A stretch of 43,778 bases of DNA from an uncultured bacterium (lineage in GTDB: Bacteria > Bacteroidota > Bacteroidia > Bacteroidales > Bacteroidaceae), in assembly GCA_905215555.1 (NCBI GenBank), contig CAJMQU010000038.1, positions 1 to 43,778 on the forward strand. The letters are read 5' to 3'. A model generated the notes under the pieces. It made no database searches and was not told where the DNA came from. It worked only from the letters and a program-made list of their open reading frames with translations. The position numbers and the translations under genes were made by a program. Shown here piece after piece: positions 8,160-16,771 of the stretch (positions are counted from its first letter, which is position 1; each line of letters begins with the position of its first letter).

Positions 8160-9350
8160 TTAGTGTGATAATACTCCGAGTTCTTTTCCTACTTTGATAA
8201 ATGCCTCAATGCATTTATCCAAATGTTCTTTTTCGTGTCCTGCTGAAATTTGTACGCGGATGCGTGCCTGGTCTTTCGGCACTACGGGATAATAGAATCC
8301 GGTTACGTAGATGCCCTCTTCCTGCATGCGTGCGGCATAAATCTGAGACAGCTTGGCATCATACAGCATCACAGCGCAAATGGCGCTTTGGGTAGGTTTG
8401 ATGTCGAAACCGGCAGCGGTCATCTTATCGCGGAAATAGTTTACGTTATCTACGAGTTTGTCATGCAGCGCATTACTTTCTTTCAGCATCTTGAACACTT
8501 CGATACTTGCACCTATCACAGCCGGAGCTACAGAGTTGGAGAACAAGTACGGGCGGCTACGCTGACGTAAGAGGTCGATGATTTCTTTCGGTCCGGTAGT
8601 GAATCCTCCCATGGCACCACCGAAGGCTTTACCCAACGTTCCGGTATAGATGTCCACACGTCCGTAAGTCTGGTACAGTTCGCTCACGCCGTGTCCCGTA
8701 GGGCCTACTACACCTGCGGAGTGTGATTCGTCCACCATTACCAGTGCATCGTATTTTTCGGCCAGGTCGCAAATCTTGTCCATCGGGGCAACATTGCCGT
8801 CCATAGAGAACACGCCGTCGGTGACTACAATACGAAAACGCTGTGCCTGGGCTTCCTGCAAGCATTTTTCCAGTTCGGTCATGTCAGCATTGGCATAGCG
8901 GTAGCGTTTGGCTTTACACAGGCGGACACCATCAATGATGGAAGCATGGTTCAAAGAATCGGAGATGATAGCATCCTCTTCCGTGAATAACGGTTCGAAT
9001 ACACCTCCGTTGGCATCGAAACAAGCAGCGTAGAGTATAGTGTCTTCCGTCTTGAAGTAGTCGGAGATGGCAGATTCCAGTTCCTTGTGAATGTCTTGTG
9101 TGCCGCAAATGAAGCGTACGGAAGACATGCCATAGCCACGGCGGTCCATCATTTTTTGGGCGGCGGCAATCAGTCGCGGATGGTTGGACAGGCCCAGATA
9201 GTTGTTGGCGCAGAAGTTCAGTACTTCTTTGCCTTTTACAGAGATAGCAGCTTGTTGTGCACTCTCAATCAGGCGTTCTTCTTTGTAGAGTCCGGCCTCT
9301 TTAATTTCAGCAAGCGTGTTGCTGAGGTGTTCTTTCATTTTCCCGTACAT
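8160..9350 (-). CDS. kbl: 2-amino-3-ketobutyrate CoA ligase (glycine C-acetyltransferase)
   Basis: Kbl cleaves 2-amino-3-oxobutanoate with CoA to give glycine and acetyl-CoA, the second step of threonine breakdown. The 396-residue protein belongs to the alpha-oxoamine synthase family of PLP enzymes. It shows DSLNHASIIDG (131-141), VDESHSAG (207-214) with the cofactor-contacting Asp and His, and PLP-binding Lys241 in TGTLGKAFGG. The length matches E. coli Kbl (398). It is transcribed divergently from the threonine dehydrogenase gene across a 154-nt gap, so the two pathway steps sit back to back. A weak minus-strand promoter (ATTG, 20 nt, GTCCTTTG) lies near 9400-9430. Confidence 0.95.
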   Translation of the reverse strand: MYGKMKEHLSNTLAEIKEAGLYKEERLIESAQQAAISVKGKEVLNFCANNYLGLSNHPRLIAAAQKMMDRRGYGMSSVRFICGTQDIHKELESAISDYFKTEDTILYAACFDANGGVFEPLFTEEDAIISDSLNHASIIDGVRLCKAKRYRYANADMTELEKCLQEAQAQRFRIVVTDGVFSMDGNVAPMDKICDLAEKYDALVMVDESHSAGVVGPTGHGVSELYQTYGRVDIYTGTLGKAFGGAMGGFTTGPKEIIDLLRQRSRPYLFSNSVAPAVIGASIEVFKMLKESNALHDKLVDNVNYFRDKMTAAGFDIKPTQSAICAVMLYDAKLSQIYAARMQEEGIYVTGFYYPVVPKDQARIRVQISAGHEKEHLDKCIEAFIKVGKELGVLSH

Positions 9351-9459
9351 AGCTTTAATAAATTAAAAGTTTGTCATCTTAATACTAGACGATACAAAGG
9401 ACACGATTTTTCTTCAAATAAACAATAGCAAAATGATAGAATAATGAAAAAAAAGTATG

Positions 9460-9467
9460 TATATTTG
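9460..9467 (+). promoter_or_regulatory. -7 element for tdh
   Basis: TATATTTG matches TAnnTTTG exactly, 37 nt before the start codon of the dehydrogenase. The upstream TTTG is not recognisable. Confidence 0.5.
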
Positions 9468-9504
9468 CGCGTCTCTAAGGTTGGAGCACCTATAAATAAG
9501 TCGT

Positions 9505-10461
9505 ATGAAGAATATTTTGGTAATTGGAGCGACCGGACAGATAGGTTCGGAACTCACATTGGAGTTGCGTAAACGTTATGGTGATGACCATGTTATAGCC
9601 GGATACATTCCGAGTGCTATGCCCAAAGGGGAGCTGAAAGCATCGGGGCCATCAGCTATTGCTGACGTTACGGATCGTCAGTCTATTGAAGTTGTAGCAC
9701 GGCAGTTTAAGATTGATACAATTTATAATTTGGCCGCTTTGCTCTCGGTTGTTGCCGAAAGTCGTCCGGCTATGGCTTGGAAAATCGGTATTGACGGATT
9801 GTGGAACGTGTTGGAGGTAGCGCGTGAATATGGTTGCGCAGTGTTCACTCCGAGTTCGATCGGTTCTTTCGGAGAAGCAACGCCTCATGTGAAGACTCCG
9901 CAGGACACGATTCAGCGTCCCCGCACCATGTACGGTGTGACAAAGGTGACTACTGAATTGCTGAGTGATTATTATTATACGAAATATGGAGTGGATACCC
10001 GCGCGGTTCGTTTCCCCGGAATCATTTCCAATGTGACCCCTCCGGGTGGAGGAACTACTGACTATGCAGTGGATATTTATTATTCCGCTGTGAAAGGTGA
10101 GAAATTCGTATGTCCCCTGAAACCGGGCACTTATATGGATATGATGTACATGCCTGATGCACTGAATGCAGCTATCTCATTGATGGAAGCGGCTCCGGCA
10201 CGCCTGAAACACCGGAATGCTTTCAATATTGCAGCCATGAGTTTCGATCCGGAACAGATTTATCAGGAAATCAGGAAGCACGTACCCGATTTTGAAATGG
10301 TGTATGAGGTTGATCCTTTAAAGCAATCCATTGCTGATAGCTGGCCTGATAGTCTGGACGACACCTGCGCCCGCGAAGAATGGGATTGGAAACCACAATA
10401 TGATTTAGAGTCCATGACGGTGGATATGCTTGAAAAATTAAGAGCTAAACTAAATAAGTGA
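9505..10461 (+). CDS. tdh: SDR-type L-threonine 3-dehydrogenase
   Basis: It oxidises L-threonine to 2-amino-3-oxobutanoate with NAD+, feeding Kbl encoded next door on the other strand. The 318-residue protein is an extended short-chain dehydrogenase, not the zinc medium-chain Tdh of E. coli. The NAD loop GATGQIGSEL is at 8-17, NLAALLS at 75-81 and catalytic Tyr143/Lys147 in MYGVTK. This SDR type of threonine dehydrogenase is established in Bacteroidota and some archaea. Without the kbl neighbour it would be called only an NAD-dependent epimerase/dehydratase. Confidence 0.88.
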   Translation: MKNILVIGATGQIGSELTLELRKRYGDDHVIAGYIPSAMPKGELKASGPSAIADVTDRQSIEVVARQFKIDTIYNLAALLSVVAESRPAMAWKIGIDGLWNVLEVAREYGCAVFTPSSIGSFGEATPHVKTPQDTIQRPRTMYGVTKVTTELLSDYYYTKYGVDTRAVRFPGIISNVTPPGGGTTDYAVDIYYSAVKGEKFVCPLKPGTYMDMMYMPDALNAAISLMEAAPARLKHRNAFNIAAMSFDPEQIYQEIRKHVPDFEMVYEVDPLKQSIADSWPDSLDDTCAREEWDWKPQYDLESMTVDMLEKLRAKLNK

Positions 10462-10481
10462 CCTTTATGGTCCGGTAAAGA

Positions 10482-11330
10482 ATGAGGAAAATAGGATTAG
10501 GGTTGTGTCTTCTTGTTTTCTTGGTGTCCTGTGGAAACAAGAAAACGAAGATAGACCCTTTTGTAACAATCACCAACATGGTGGATTCGGCTTCACACAA
10601 AACTGATACAGTGCCACAGGCTGCGGTTGATACGATCCCCAAACCTATGGAAGCAGATGAATCGTTTGATGACTTTGTCTATGCTTATGCTTCGGACGAT
10701 GCCCTGCAGCAGCAGCGGACGAAGTTTCCGCTACCTTATTACAATGTCGATACTCTGTCGAAAATAGAGAAAGCGGACTGGAAACATGATTATCTGTTCA
10801 CTCAACAAAGTTATTACACGTTGCTCTTCGACAATGAGAAGGACTTGGATTTGGTGGGAGACACCGCTGTTGCGTCCATACAGGTGGAATGGATTTTTCT
10901 GGAAAACCGTATGGTGAAGAAGTATTACTTTGAACGCATCAAGGGGGCATGGATGCTGGAAGCCATTAATCAGCGGCAAATAGAACAAGGGGAGAATGAA
11001 GATTTCGTAGCCTTTTATTTACGTTTTGTGACAGACAGTCTCTATCAGAGTCGGCATATACGCGAACCTCTAGTGTACATAACGATAGATCCGGATGATG
11101 AATTTTCAATCCTGGAGACTACTCTCGACTTGAACCAGTGGTACGCTTTCCGCCCGGTGTTGCCTGTGGATAAATTATCTAACATTAATTACGGACAAAA
11201 AAACAGTGATGACTCGAATACGAAAATTCTGAAAGTAAACGGGATTGGAAACGGATATACCAATATTTTCTATTTCCGCAAGCACAGGGGGGCTTGGGAA
11301 TTGTATAAATATGAAGATACAAGTATTTGA
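10482..11330 (+). CDS. DUF4348 lipoprotein, function unknown
   Basis: The 282-residue product has a lipoprotein signal, MRKIGLGLCLLVFLVSCGNK, with lipobox LVSC and Cys17 as the lipidated residue. The remainder is a soluble acidic domain rich in aromatic residues, with no catalytic motif I recognise. It resembles the Bacteroides family DUF4348. It lies 20 nt after tdh and is followed by murB after 52 nt on the same strand, so it may be envelope-facing and co-transcribed. Function is not predictable from the sequence. Confidence 0.75.
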   Translation: MRKIGLGLCLLVFLVSCGNKKTKIDPFVTITNMVDSASHKTDTVPQAAVDTIPKPMEADESFDDFVYAYASDDALQQQRTKFPLPYYNVDTLSKIEKADWKHDYLFTQQSYYTLLFDNEKDLDLVGDTAVASIQVEWIFLENRMVKKYYFERIKGAWMLEAINQRQIEQGENEDFVAFYLRFVTDSLYQSRHIREPLVYITIDPDDEFSILETTLDLNQWYAFRPVLPVDKLSNINYGQKNSDDSNTKILKVNGIGNGYTNIFYFRKHRGAWELYKYEDTSI

Positions 11331-11382
11331 GATTTATGATTCACAGAGGAGTATAAATCAAAATTCATAAATTATTGATCAT

Positions 11383-12363
11383 ATGAAGATTCCCAATACA
11401 TTTGGGCTTAATGTTGAAGCTGCCGTATTTTTGGAATACAATTCGGTAGAAGAATTGGAGGAGCTGATTGCTGCAGGGCGCATCACTTCTCCTTATCTGC
11501 ATATTGGCGGAGGCAGCAATCTGCTGTTTACTGGTGATTATGAAGGTGTGATACTGCATTCGCGTATCGGTGGCATAGAGGTGACGGAGGAAGATGAGGA
11601 AACTGTGTCGGTGCGTGTCGGTGCCGGTGTCGTATGGGATGATTTTGTGGCATATTGTGTAGAACAAGGATGGTATGGTGCCGAGAATCTGTCGCTCATT
11701 CCCGGAGAAGTGGGGGCGAGTGCAGTGCAGAATATCGGAGCTTATGGTGTAGAGGTGAAAGATCTGATTTCTGCTGTGGAAACAGTGAACATACAAGGTC
11801 TGAAGCGCGTTTATCAAATAGATGAATGTGGTTATTCGTATCGGAATAGTGTTTTCAAATGTCCGGAGATGAAACAAGTGTTTGTCACGTATGTTTGTTT
11901 CCGGTTGGGTAAGAAAGAGCATTATACGCTGGACTACGGTACAATTCGCCAGGAATTGGAGAAGTGTCCGGCAGTTGATCTGAAAACACTGCGCCGGGTT
12001 ATTATCCGCATCCGTGAAAGCAAATTGCCTGACCCGAAAGTGTTAGGCAATGCCGGCAGTTTCTTTATGAATCCTATCGTGCCGCGTGGAGTGTTCGAGG
12101 CGCTGCAGAAACAGTATCCTCAGATGCCTTTCTATGAACTGGATGCTGATCGGATAAAGATTCCAGCCGGTTGGATGATAGACCGGTGCGGCTGGAAAGG
12201 CAAGTCACTGGGGAGGGCTGCCGTACATGATAAACAAGCGCTGGTGCTAGTGAACCGGGGCGGGGCAACGGGAGCCGATATAGTAGCTCTTTCGAACGCT
12301 GTGAGGGCGTCTGTCCGTGAAAAATTCGGCATCGACATTCATCCTGAAGTGAACTTTATATAA
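11383..12363 (+). CDS. murB: UDP-N-acetylenolpyruvoylglucosamine reductase MurB
   Basis: MurB reduces UDP-GlcNAc-enolpyruvate to UDP-MurNAc with NADPH and FAD, the second committed step of peptidoglycan synthesis. The 326-residue protein has the FAD motifs GGGSNLLF and LSLIPGEVGASAVQNIGAYG. It also has YRNSVFK and the catalytic Ser in GNAGSFFMNP, and ends with HPEVNFI. The Tyr loop and overall length fit the E. coli-like type I group. The next gene starts 22 nt downstream. Confidence 0.95.
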   Translation: MKIPNTFGLNVEAAVFLEYNSVEELEELIAAGRITSPYLHIGGGSNLLFTGDYEGVILHSRIGGIEVTEEDEETVSVRVGAGVVWDDFVAYCVEQGWYGAENLSLIPGEVGASAVQNIGAYGVEVKDLISAVETVNIQGLKRVYQIDECGYSYRNSVFKCPEMKQVFVTYVCFRLGKKEHYTLDYGTIRQELEKCPAVDLKTLRRVIIRIRESKLPDPKVLGNAGSFFMNPIVPRGVFEALQKQYPQMPFYELDADRIKIPAGWMIDRCGWKGKSLGRAAVHDKQALVLVNRGGATGADIVALSNAVRASVREKFGIDIHPEVNFI

Positions 12364-12385
12364 TGATGAATTAAAATTACTTGAA

Positions 12386-13150
12386 GTGAAACTAAGAATA
12401 TTAGGAAGCGGAACATCGACAGGAGTACCTGAAATTGGTTGCAAATGCGAAGTTTGTACTTCTGCTGATCCGCGTGACAACCGCTTGCGTGCATCGTCTT
12501 TGTTGCATACGGACGATGCGGTGATACTGATTGATTGCGGACCGGATTTCCGGGAACAGATGCTGTGTGCATCTTCATTTGAACGAATAGATGGTGTATT
12601 GATAACCCATGAGCATTACGACCATGTAGGCGGGTTGGATGACTTGCGTCCTTTCTGTCGTTTCGGCGAAATACCTATATATTCCGATGGATATACTGCA
12701 TCCCATTTGCGTGCCCGGATGCCTTATTGTTTTTTGGAACATAAATACCCGGGTGTTCCGCAGATATTCTTGCGGGAGGTGGAGCCGGGGAAGAATTTCT
12801 ATATCAATAGTACGGAGATTATTCCTATCCAGGTGATGCACGGACGCTTGCCTATCTTGGGATATCGTATCGGCAAACGTATGGCTTACATTACGGATAT
12901 GTTGACTATGCCTGAAGAATCCTATGAACAATTGCGCGACCTGGATGTTCTCGTTGTGAATGCTTTGCGTGTAAAACCACATCCCACGCATCAGAGTATT
13001 TCCGAGGCATTGGAGACGGTGAAGCGAATCGGTGCACAGGATACTTATTTTATTCATATGAGTCACCATGCAGGTTTGCATGCCGAACTGGAAAAACAGC
13101 TCCCGCCTCATGTGCATTTGACCTTTGATGGGATGGAAATTGAGTTTTAA
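12386..13150 (+). CDS. Metallo-beta-lactamase-fold hydrolase, PhnP/RNase Z-like
   Basis: The 254-residue protein starts at a GTG giving MKLRILGSGTSTGVPEIGC, the typical start of this family. The metal-binding THEHYDHVGGLDD is at 74-86. A cysteine pair near residues 19-24 resembles the extra zinc site of PhnP-like phosphodiesterases, and HMSHHAGLH near the C-terminus supplies further ligands. Related proteins hydrolyse cyclic phosphodiesters or process RNA ends, and the substrate here is unknown. No phosphonate genes are nearby, so a PhnP role in phosphonate use is unlikely. It is close behind murB. Confidence 0.85.
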   Translation: MKLRILGSGTSTGVPEIGCKCEVCTSADPRDNRLRASSLLHTDDAVILIDCGPDFREQMLCASSFERIDGVLITHEHYDHVGGLDDLRPFCRFGEIPIYSDGYTASHLRARMPYCFLEHKYPGVPQIFLREVEPGKNFYINSTEIIPIQVMHGRLPILGYRIGKRMAYITDMLTMPEESYEQLRDLDVLVVNALRVKPHPTHQSISEALETVKRIGAQDTYFIHMSHHAGLHAELEKQLPPHVHLTFDGMEIEF

Positions 13151-13205
13151 AGCGCAAAAAAAACTAAAACTTTTTTATATCTGCTAAACTTTTTAAAACA
13201 TTTGT

Positions 13206-13236
13206 TTTGTTTTATTAGTAGAAATATTTATTTTTG
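13206..13236 (+). promoter_or_regulatory. Bacteroides promoter upstream of the 13261 gene
   Basis: TTTG (13206-13209), then 19 nt, then TATTTTTG (13229-13236), an exact match to the sigma-ABfr consensus and spacing. The start codon is 24 nt downstream. Confidence 0.7.
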
Positions 13237-13260
13237 CCAAAACTTGATGCCTGAAAAACC

Positions 13261-14910
13261 ATGAAGTTACGCCTTATCATAAGAATATCCATCATTGTGT
13301 CCATAGTTTTGCTATGTGCGGGTTTTGGGGTGTATTCATTCTTCAGGTTGAATGCTGTGGAAAGTCAGAAAGATTTTAATCTTTATACATTGGTACCTCA
13401 GAGTGCGATAGCCGTATTGGAAACAGATCGGATGGCAGAGTTGGTGGATGACATCAATGAACTGAGTTGTAGCAAAGACAATCATTTCCTTTATGCTTCT
13501 GAACTTTTTGTTTATCTGAAAAATTACCTGCATACCTTGCTTGAGGATATTCCGCATGGGTTTAGTAGGCAGATGAATAAGATGCTTATCAGTTTTCATG
13601 AGCCGGATAATCCGATGAATCAGGTGTTGTATTGCAGTCTGGGTACAGGCGATTACGAGTTGGTGGAGTCGTTTATCCGGAAATATTGTTCCAGCTCGTT
13701 CCCTTCTAAATTCTTTGATTACAAAGGAGAGGAAATCAGGATTTACCCTATGCCTGACGGACGTTTCCTGGCTACTTATTTTACACCGGACTTTTTGGCG
13801 GTCAGTTTTCAGAAAAGGCTGATAGAGCAGGTGATAGATGCCCGGATTTCTAAGAATTCGTTGATAGAAATGCCATCGTTCAAGTTGATGCATGCCGGAA
13901 AAAATGCCAATGTGCAGGCTACGGTATATGTTCGCATCAAATCAGTGGAGATGGGGAAGAAAACAGACGGTATTCGTTCACAGACTTATCTGGGTAGTTG
14001 GGCAGAGTTTGATCTGAAGTTGAATGAAGACGCTATTTACTGTTCGGGCATCAGCCATGGATCGGACACGACACATACTTTCATAAATGCGTTGCGTTGC
14101 CAGCAACCTATAGAAGGATTTCCGGGGGAGCGTCTGCCGCTTTCCACTTTCTTTTATGATTGTTGGGCTATTTCAGACATGGATGTCATGTGTCGTTTTA
14201 CGGCGGAACAGGAATATGCTAAGGCTACTTATTCCGATTATATAAAGGAAAGGGATGAAGAGTGGCTTGATTTCCTGAAAACGTATGCTGGTGGTCAGGT
14301 GGCATCCTGCCTCTTCCAGTCGAAAGACACGGTGAATAAATATCCGTGTGCGGTGATGAGTGTCCCTATGAAGAATGTATTGCAGGCGGAACGGCGCTTG
14401 CAGTCCTTGCTCTATACCACTCCGAAAGAAGTGGATGCGCCGCCTTTGCCGCAAGATTCTCCCGAATATCATCTTTATCCGAAATCGAGGGGATACCGTC
14501 TTTTTGTATTACCTCGGAATACGATGTTGACCCAGTTGACGGGTATCACCGAATCTGCTCTTTATACCTATGTGTGCTTCTATCGGGGGCATCTGTTGAT
14601 GGCTCCGGATGCGGTCAGTCTTACAGCTTATATCGATGCGATGGAAAACGGTGAGGTGTTGGATGATACTCCGATGTATGAAGAAGGTATAGCGAGTCTT
14701 TCGCCGACATATAGTTTTGTGATGATGGTGGATATGGAAGAAATGCTGCATCAGCCAGAGGCATATGTGCGCCTGATACCTAACTTCTTTTTCCGCCAGG
14801 CTAACTTCTTCCGGCATTTTATGTTTGCTATTCAGTTTACTTGCGTAGAGGGGATTGTTTATCCGAACCTTGTGCTTTTGTATAAGGGAGATAAAGGTGA
14901 GGCGGAGTAA
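13261..14910 (+). CDS. Membrane-anchored protein of unknown function (DUF3352-like)
   Basis: The 549-residue protein has one N-terminal membrane segment (about residues 5-28), followed by a large domain predicted to be outside the cytoplasm. I recognise no catalytic motif. The sequence pattern, with FNLYTLVPQSAIAVLET after the anchor and long beta-rich stretches, resembles Bacteroides proteins labelled DUF3352; that assignment is tentative. It has its own consensus promoter and ends at a perfect 19-bp bidirectional terminator, so it is a single-gene unit. Confidence 0.7.
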   Translation: MKLRLIIRISIIVSIVLLCAGFGVYSFFRLNAVESQKDFNLYTLVPQSAIAVLETDRMAELVDDINELSCSKDNHFLYASELFVYLKNYLHTLLEDIPHGFSRQMNKMLISFHEPDNPMNQVLYCSLGTGDYELVESFIRKYCSSSFPSKFFDYKGEEIRIYPMPDGRFLATYFTPDFLAVSFQKRLIEQVIDARISKNSLIEMPSFKLMHAGKNANVQATVYVRIKSVEMGKKTDGIRSQTYLGSWAEFDLKLNEDAIYCSGISHGSDTTHTFINALRCQQPIEGFPGERLPLSTFFYDCWAISDMDVMCRFTAEQEYAKATYSDYIKERDEEWLDFLKTYAGGQVASCLFQSKDTVNKYPCAVMSVPMKNVLQAERRLQSLLYTTPKEVDAPPLPQDSPEYHLYPKSRGYRLFVLPRNTMLTQLTGITESALYTYVCFYRGHLLMAPDAVSLTAYIDAMENGEVLDDTPMYEEGIASLSPTYSFVMMVDMEEMLHQPEAYVRLIPNFFFRQANFFRHFMFAIQFTCVEGIVYPNLVLLYKGDKGEAE

Positions 14911-14918
14911 GTGAGGAC

Positions 14919-14960
14919 ATAAATGAAAAAAGGGAGAACACTCTCCCTTTTTTCATTTAT
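14919..14960. terminator. Bidirectional terminator, perfect 19-bp stem
   Basis: The arm at 14919-14937 is exactly complementary to 14942-14960 with a 4-nt loop. GGGAGA sits at the top of the stem and A- and T-runs flank it. It serves the plus-strand gene ending at 14910 and the minus-strand DUF3127 gene ending at 14974. Confidence 0.9.
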
Positions 14961-14973
14961 ATCATAGCTTTAT

Positions 14974-15348
14974 TTAAAATGGCAGGTCATCTTTTGCATC
15001 ACCTGAAAGGAAATCAGGAGTGGCAGCCGGTGCCGGTGGCGGAACGGGAGCACCCGGTGCACCGACAGGGGCGCCTGCGCTGACGCGCTCTACTTTCCAT
15101 GCGCGGATACTGTTGAACCAGCGGTCCTGCCATTGGCGCGCATCCACATCGAATGATACGGTCAGTTCTTCGCCCATCTGGATGTTAAACTGTTCTATTT
15201 TGTCTGCTCCGAAAACATCGAAACACATTTTGCGGGGATATTGGCCGTGGTCTTCAATCACGTATTCCTGTGATTTCCACTCATTGCCCGACTTTGATAC
15301 TCCGCCTCTTGGCTGAAGTATAGCGATAATTTTTCCTGTAAATTCCAT
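14974..15348 (-). CDS. DUF3127 protein with SSB-like C-terminal tail
   Basis: The start is set at 15348, giving 124 residues beginning MEFTGKIIAIL. The in-frame extension upstream is low-complexity and lacks family support. Residues 1 to about 90 look like a compact beta-rich (OB-like) domain of the DUF3127 family. A Pro/Ala/Gly-rich linker (about 91-110) follows, then an acidic end DAKDDLPF. Single-stranded-DNA-binding proteins end in the same way (flexible linker plus DDDIPF), where the tip recruits repair and replication proteins. The gene is divergent from dnaN, which fits a DNA-metabolism role. The SSB-like function is inference. Confidence 0.82.
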   Translation of the reverse strand: MEFTGKIIAILQPRGGVSKSGNEWKSQEYVIEDHGQYPRKMCFDVFGADKIEQFNIQMGEELTVSFDVDARQWQDRWFNSIRAWKVERVSAGAPVGAPGAPVPPPAPAATPDFLSGDAKDDLPF

Positions 15349-15371
15349 TGTGTTCTTTTTAAATGATGCTG

Positions 15372-15379
15372 CGAAGTTA
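15372..15379 (-). promoter_or_regulatory. Putative -7 element for the DUF3127 gene
   Basis: Read on the minus strand the site is TAACTTCG, one base off TAnnTTTG, 23 nt before the start codon. No convincing -33 element is visible. Confidence 0.35.
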
Positions 15380-15430
15380 CAATTTTTTAGGGAAATGCAG
15401 AGTACTTCCGGACGTTTTTTCTTAATTTTC

Positions 15431-15463
15431 TTTGCTGTGGGAAAATCTTTTTTTGTAACTTTG
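15431..15463 (+). promoter_or_regulatory. dnaN promoter
   Basis: TTTG (15431-15434), 21 nt, TAACTTTG (15456-15463): full consensus with correct spacing. The dnaN start codon follows 62 nt later. Confidence 0.7.
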
Positions 15464-15525
15464 TCCGATACTATGAAGTTATAGTACGAATAGGGAATAA
15501 TATAAAACTTAAATACACAGAACAT

Positions 15526-16650
15526 ATGAAATTTATCGTTTCTAGTACTGCGCTCTCCAGCCATTTACAGGCTATCAGCCGTGTGATTAATTCGAAGAAT
15601 GCGTTGCCTATTTTGGATTGTTTCCTCTTTGAACTGAAAGACGGAACATTGTCAGTAACCGTTTCGGACAGTGAAACGACCATGGTGACTTCAGTTGAAG
15701 TGAATGAAAGTGATGCCGATGGACGTTTTGCCGTAGCTGCCAAAACCATTCTGGACGCTTTGAAGGAAATTCCCGAACAACCTTTGTCGTTTGAGGTAAA
15801 CACCGATTCATTGGAAATCACAGTACAGTATCAGAACGGTAAGTACAGCCTGATGGGGCAGAATGCGGATGAATTCCCCCAATCGGCTATGCTGGGTGAT
15901 AATGCTGTGCGCGTAGAAATGGAAGCGTCTGTATTGTTGGGTGGTATAAACCGTGCCGTATTTGCTACGGCAGATGATGAACTTCGTCCTGTGATGAACG
16001 GTATCTATTTCGATATTACGACGGAAGATATTACAATGGTTGCATCGGACGGTCATAAACTGGTGCGCTGCAAGACGTTGGCTGCTAAAGGTAATGAACG
16101 TGCTGCGTTTATCTTGCCCAAGAAGCCTGCTTCGTTGATAAAGAATCTGTTGCCGAAAGAACAAGGACAAGTGGTGATTGAATTTGACGAGCGTAATGCC
16201 GTGTTTACATTGGAGAAATATCGTATGGTATGCCGTCTGATTGAAGGACGTTATCCGAATTATAACTCAGTGATTCCGCAGAATAATCCTTATAAGGTGA
16301 CGGTCGACCGTCTGCAACTGGTAGGTGCGTTGCGTCGTGTATCCATCTTTTCATCACAGGCAAGCAGCCTTATCAAATTGCGTATGCAGCCCAATCAGAT
16401 TGTGATTTCTGCTCAGGATATCGACTTCTCTACTTCTGCCGAAGAAACATTGGCATGCCAGTATGACGGAAATCTGATGAGTATCGGTTTCAAATCGACT
16501 TTCCTGATTGATATTCTGAATAATATTGCTGCGGATGAAGTTGTGATAGAGTTGGCAGATCCGTCACGTGCAGGTGTCATTATTCCCGTTGAACAGGAAG
16601 AAAATGAGGACTTGCTGATGTTGCTGATGCCGATGATGCTGAATGATTAA
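15526..16650 (+). CDS. dnaN: DNA polymerase III sliding clamp, beta subunit
   Basis: DnaN forms the ring-shaped clamp that tethers DNA polymerase III and other partners to DNA. The 374 residues match the family (about 366-375) and form three related domains. The start MKFIVSSTALSSHLQAISRV is typical, and the C-terminal LLMLLMPMML corresponds to the MPMRL hydrophobic end. dnaA is not adjacent; this separation from dnaA is normal in Bacteroides. It is followed by a long hairpin and then a proofreading-type exonuclease gene. Confidence 0.96.
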   Translation: MKFIVSSTALSSHLQAISRVINSKNALPILDCFLFELKDGTLSVTVSDSETTMVTSVEVNESDADGRFAVAAKTILDALKEIPEQPLSFEVNTDSLEITVQYQNGKYSLMGQNADEFPQSAMLGDNAVRVEMEASVLLGGINRAVFATADDELRPVMNGIYFDITTEDITMVASDGHKLVRCKTLAAKGNERAAFILPKKPASLIKNLLPKEQGQVVIEFDERNAVFTLEKYRMVCRLIEGRYPNYNSVIPQNNPYKVTVDRLQLVGALRRVSIFSSQASSLIKLRMQPNQIVISAQDIDFSTSAEETLACQYDGNLMSIGFKSTFLIDILNNIAADEVVIELADPSRAGVIIPVEQEENEDLLMLLMPMMLND

Positions 16651-16661
16651 AAAAATAATAG

Positions 16662-16755
16662 AGTTAACGAGGGACGAGTTGACAAGGAGACAAGGGTTGT
16701 GTGCTGTTGTGCTGAAAATTCCTTGTTCTCTTGTCAACTCGTCCCCTTGTCAACT
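16662..16755. repeat. GTTGACAAG hairpin, copy A
   Basis: This is a long inverted repeat in the dnaN-exonuclease gap. The inner arms GGGACGAGTTGACAAG (16671-16686) and CTTGTCAACTCGTCCC (16729-16744) are perfectly complementary. Pairing continues on both sides with a few mismatches, and the loop is about 25 nt. Related hairpins occur at 31172-31254 and 33204-33258. It has no clean T-run, so it may be an RNA-stability or attenuation element or a small mobile palindrome rather than a plain terminator. Confidence 0.8.
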
Positions 16756-16771
16756 ATAAAATAAGAAAATA

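Noticed and set aside
15349..15564. 72-codon upstream extension of the DUF3127 protein
   Set aside because: It runs through the dnaN promoter region and into dnaN itself; the family start MEFTGKI is at 15348.
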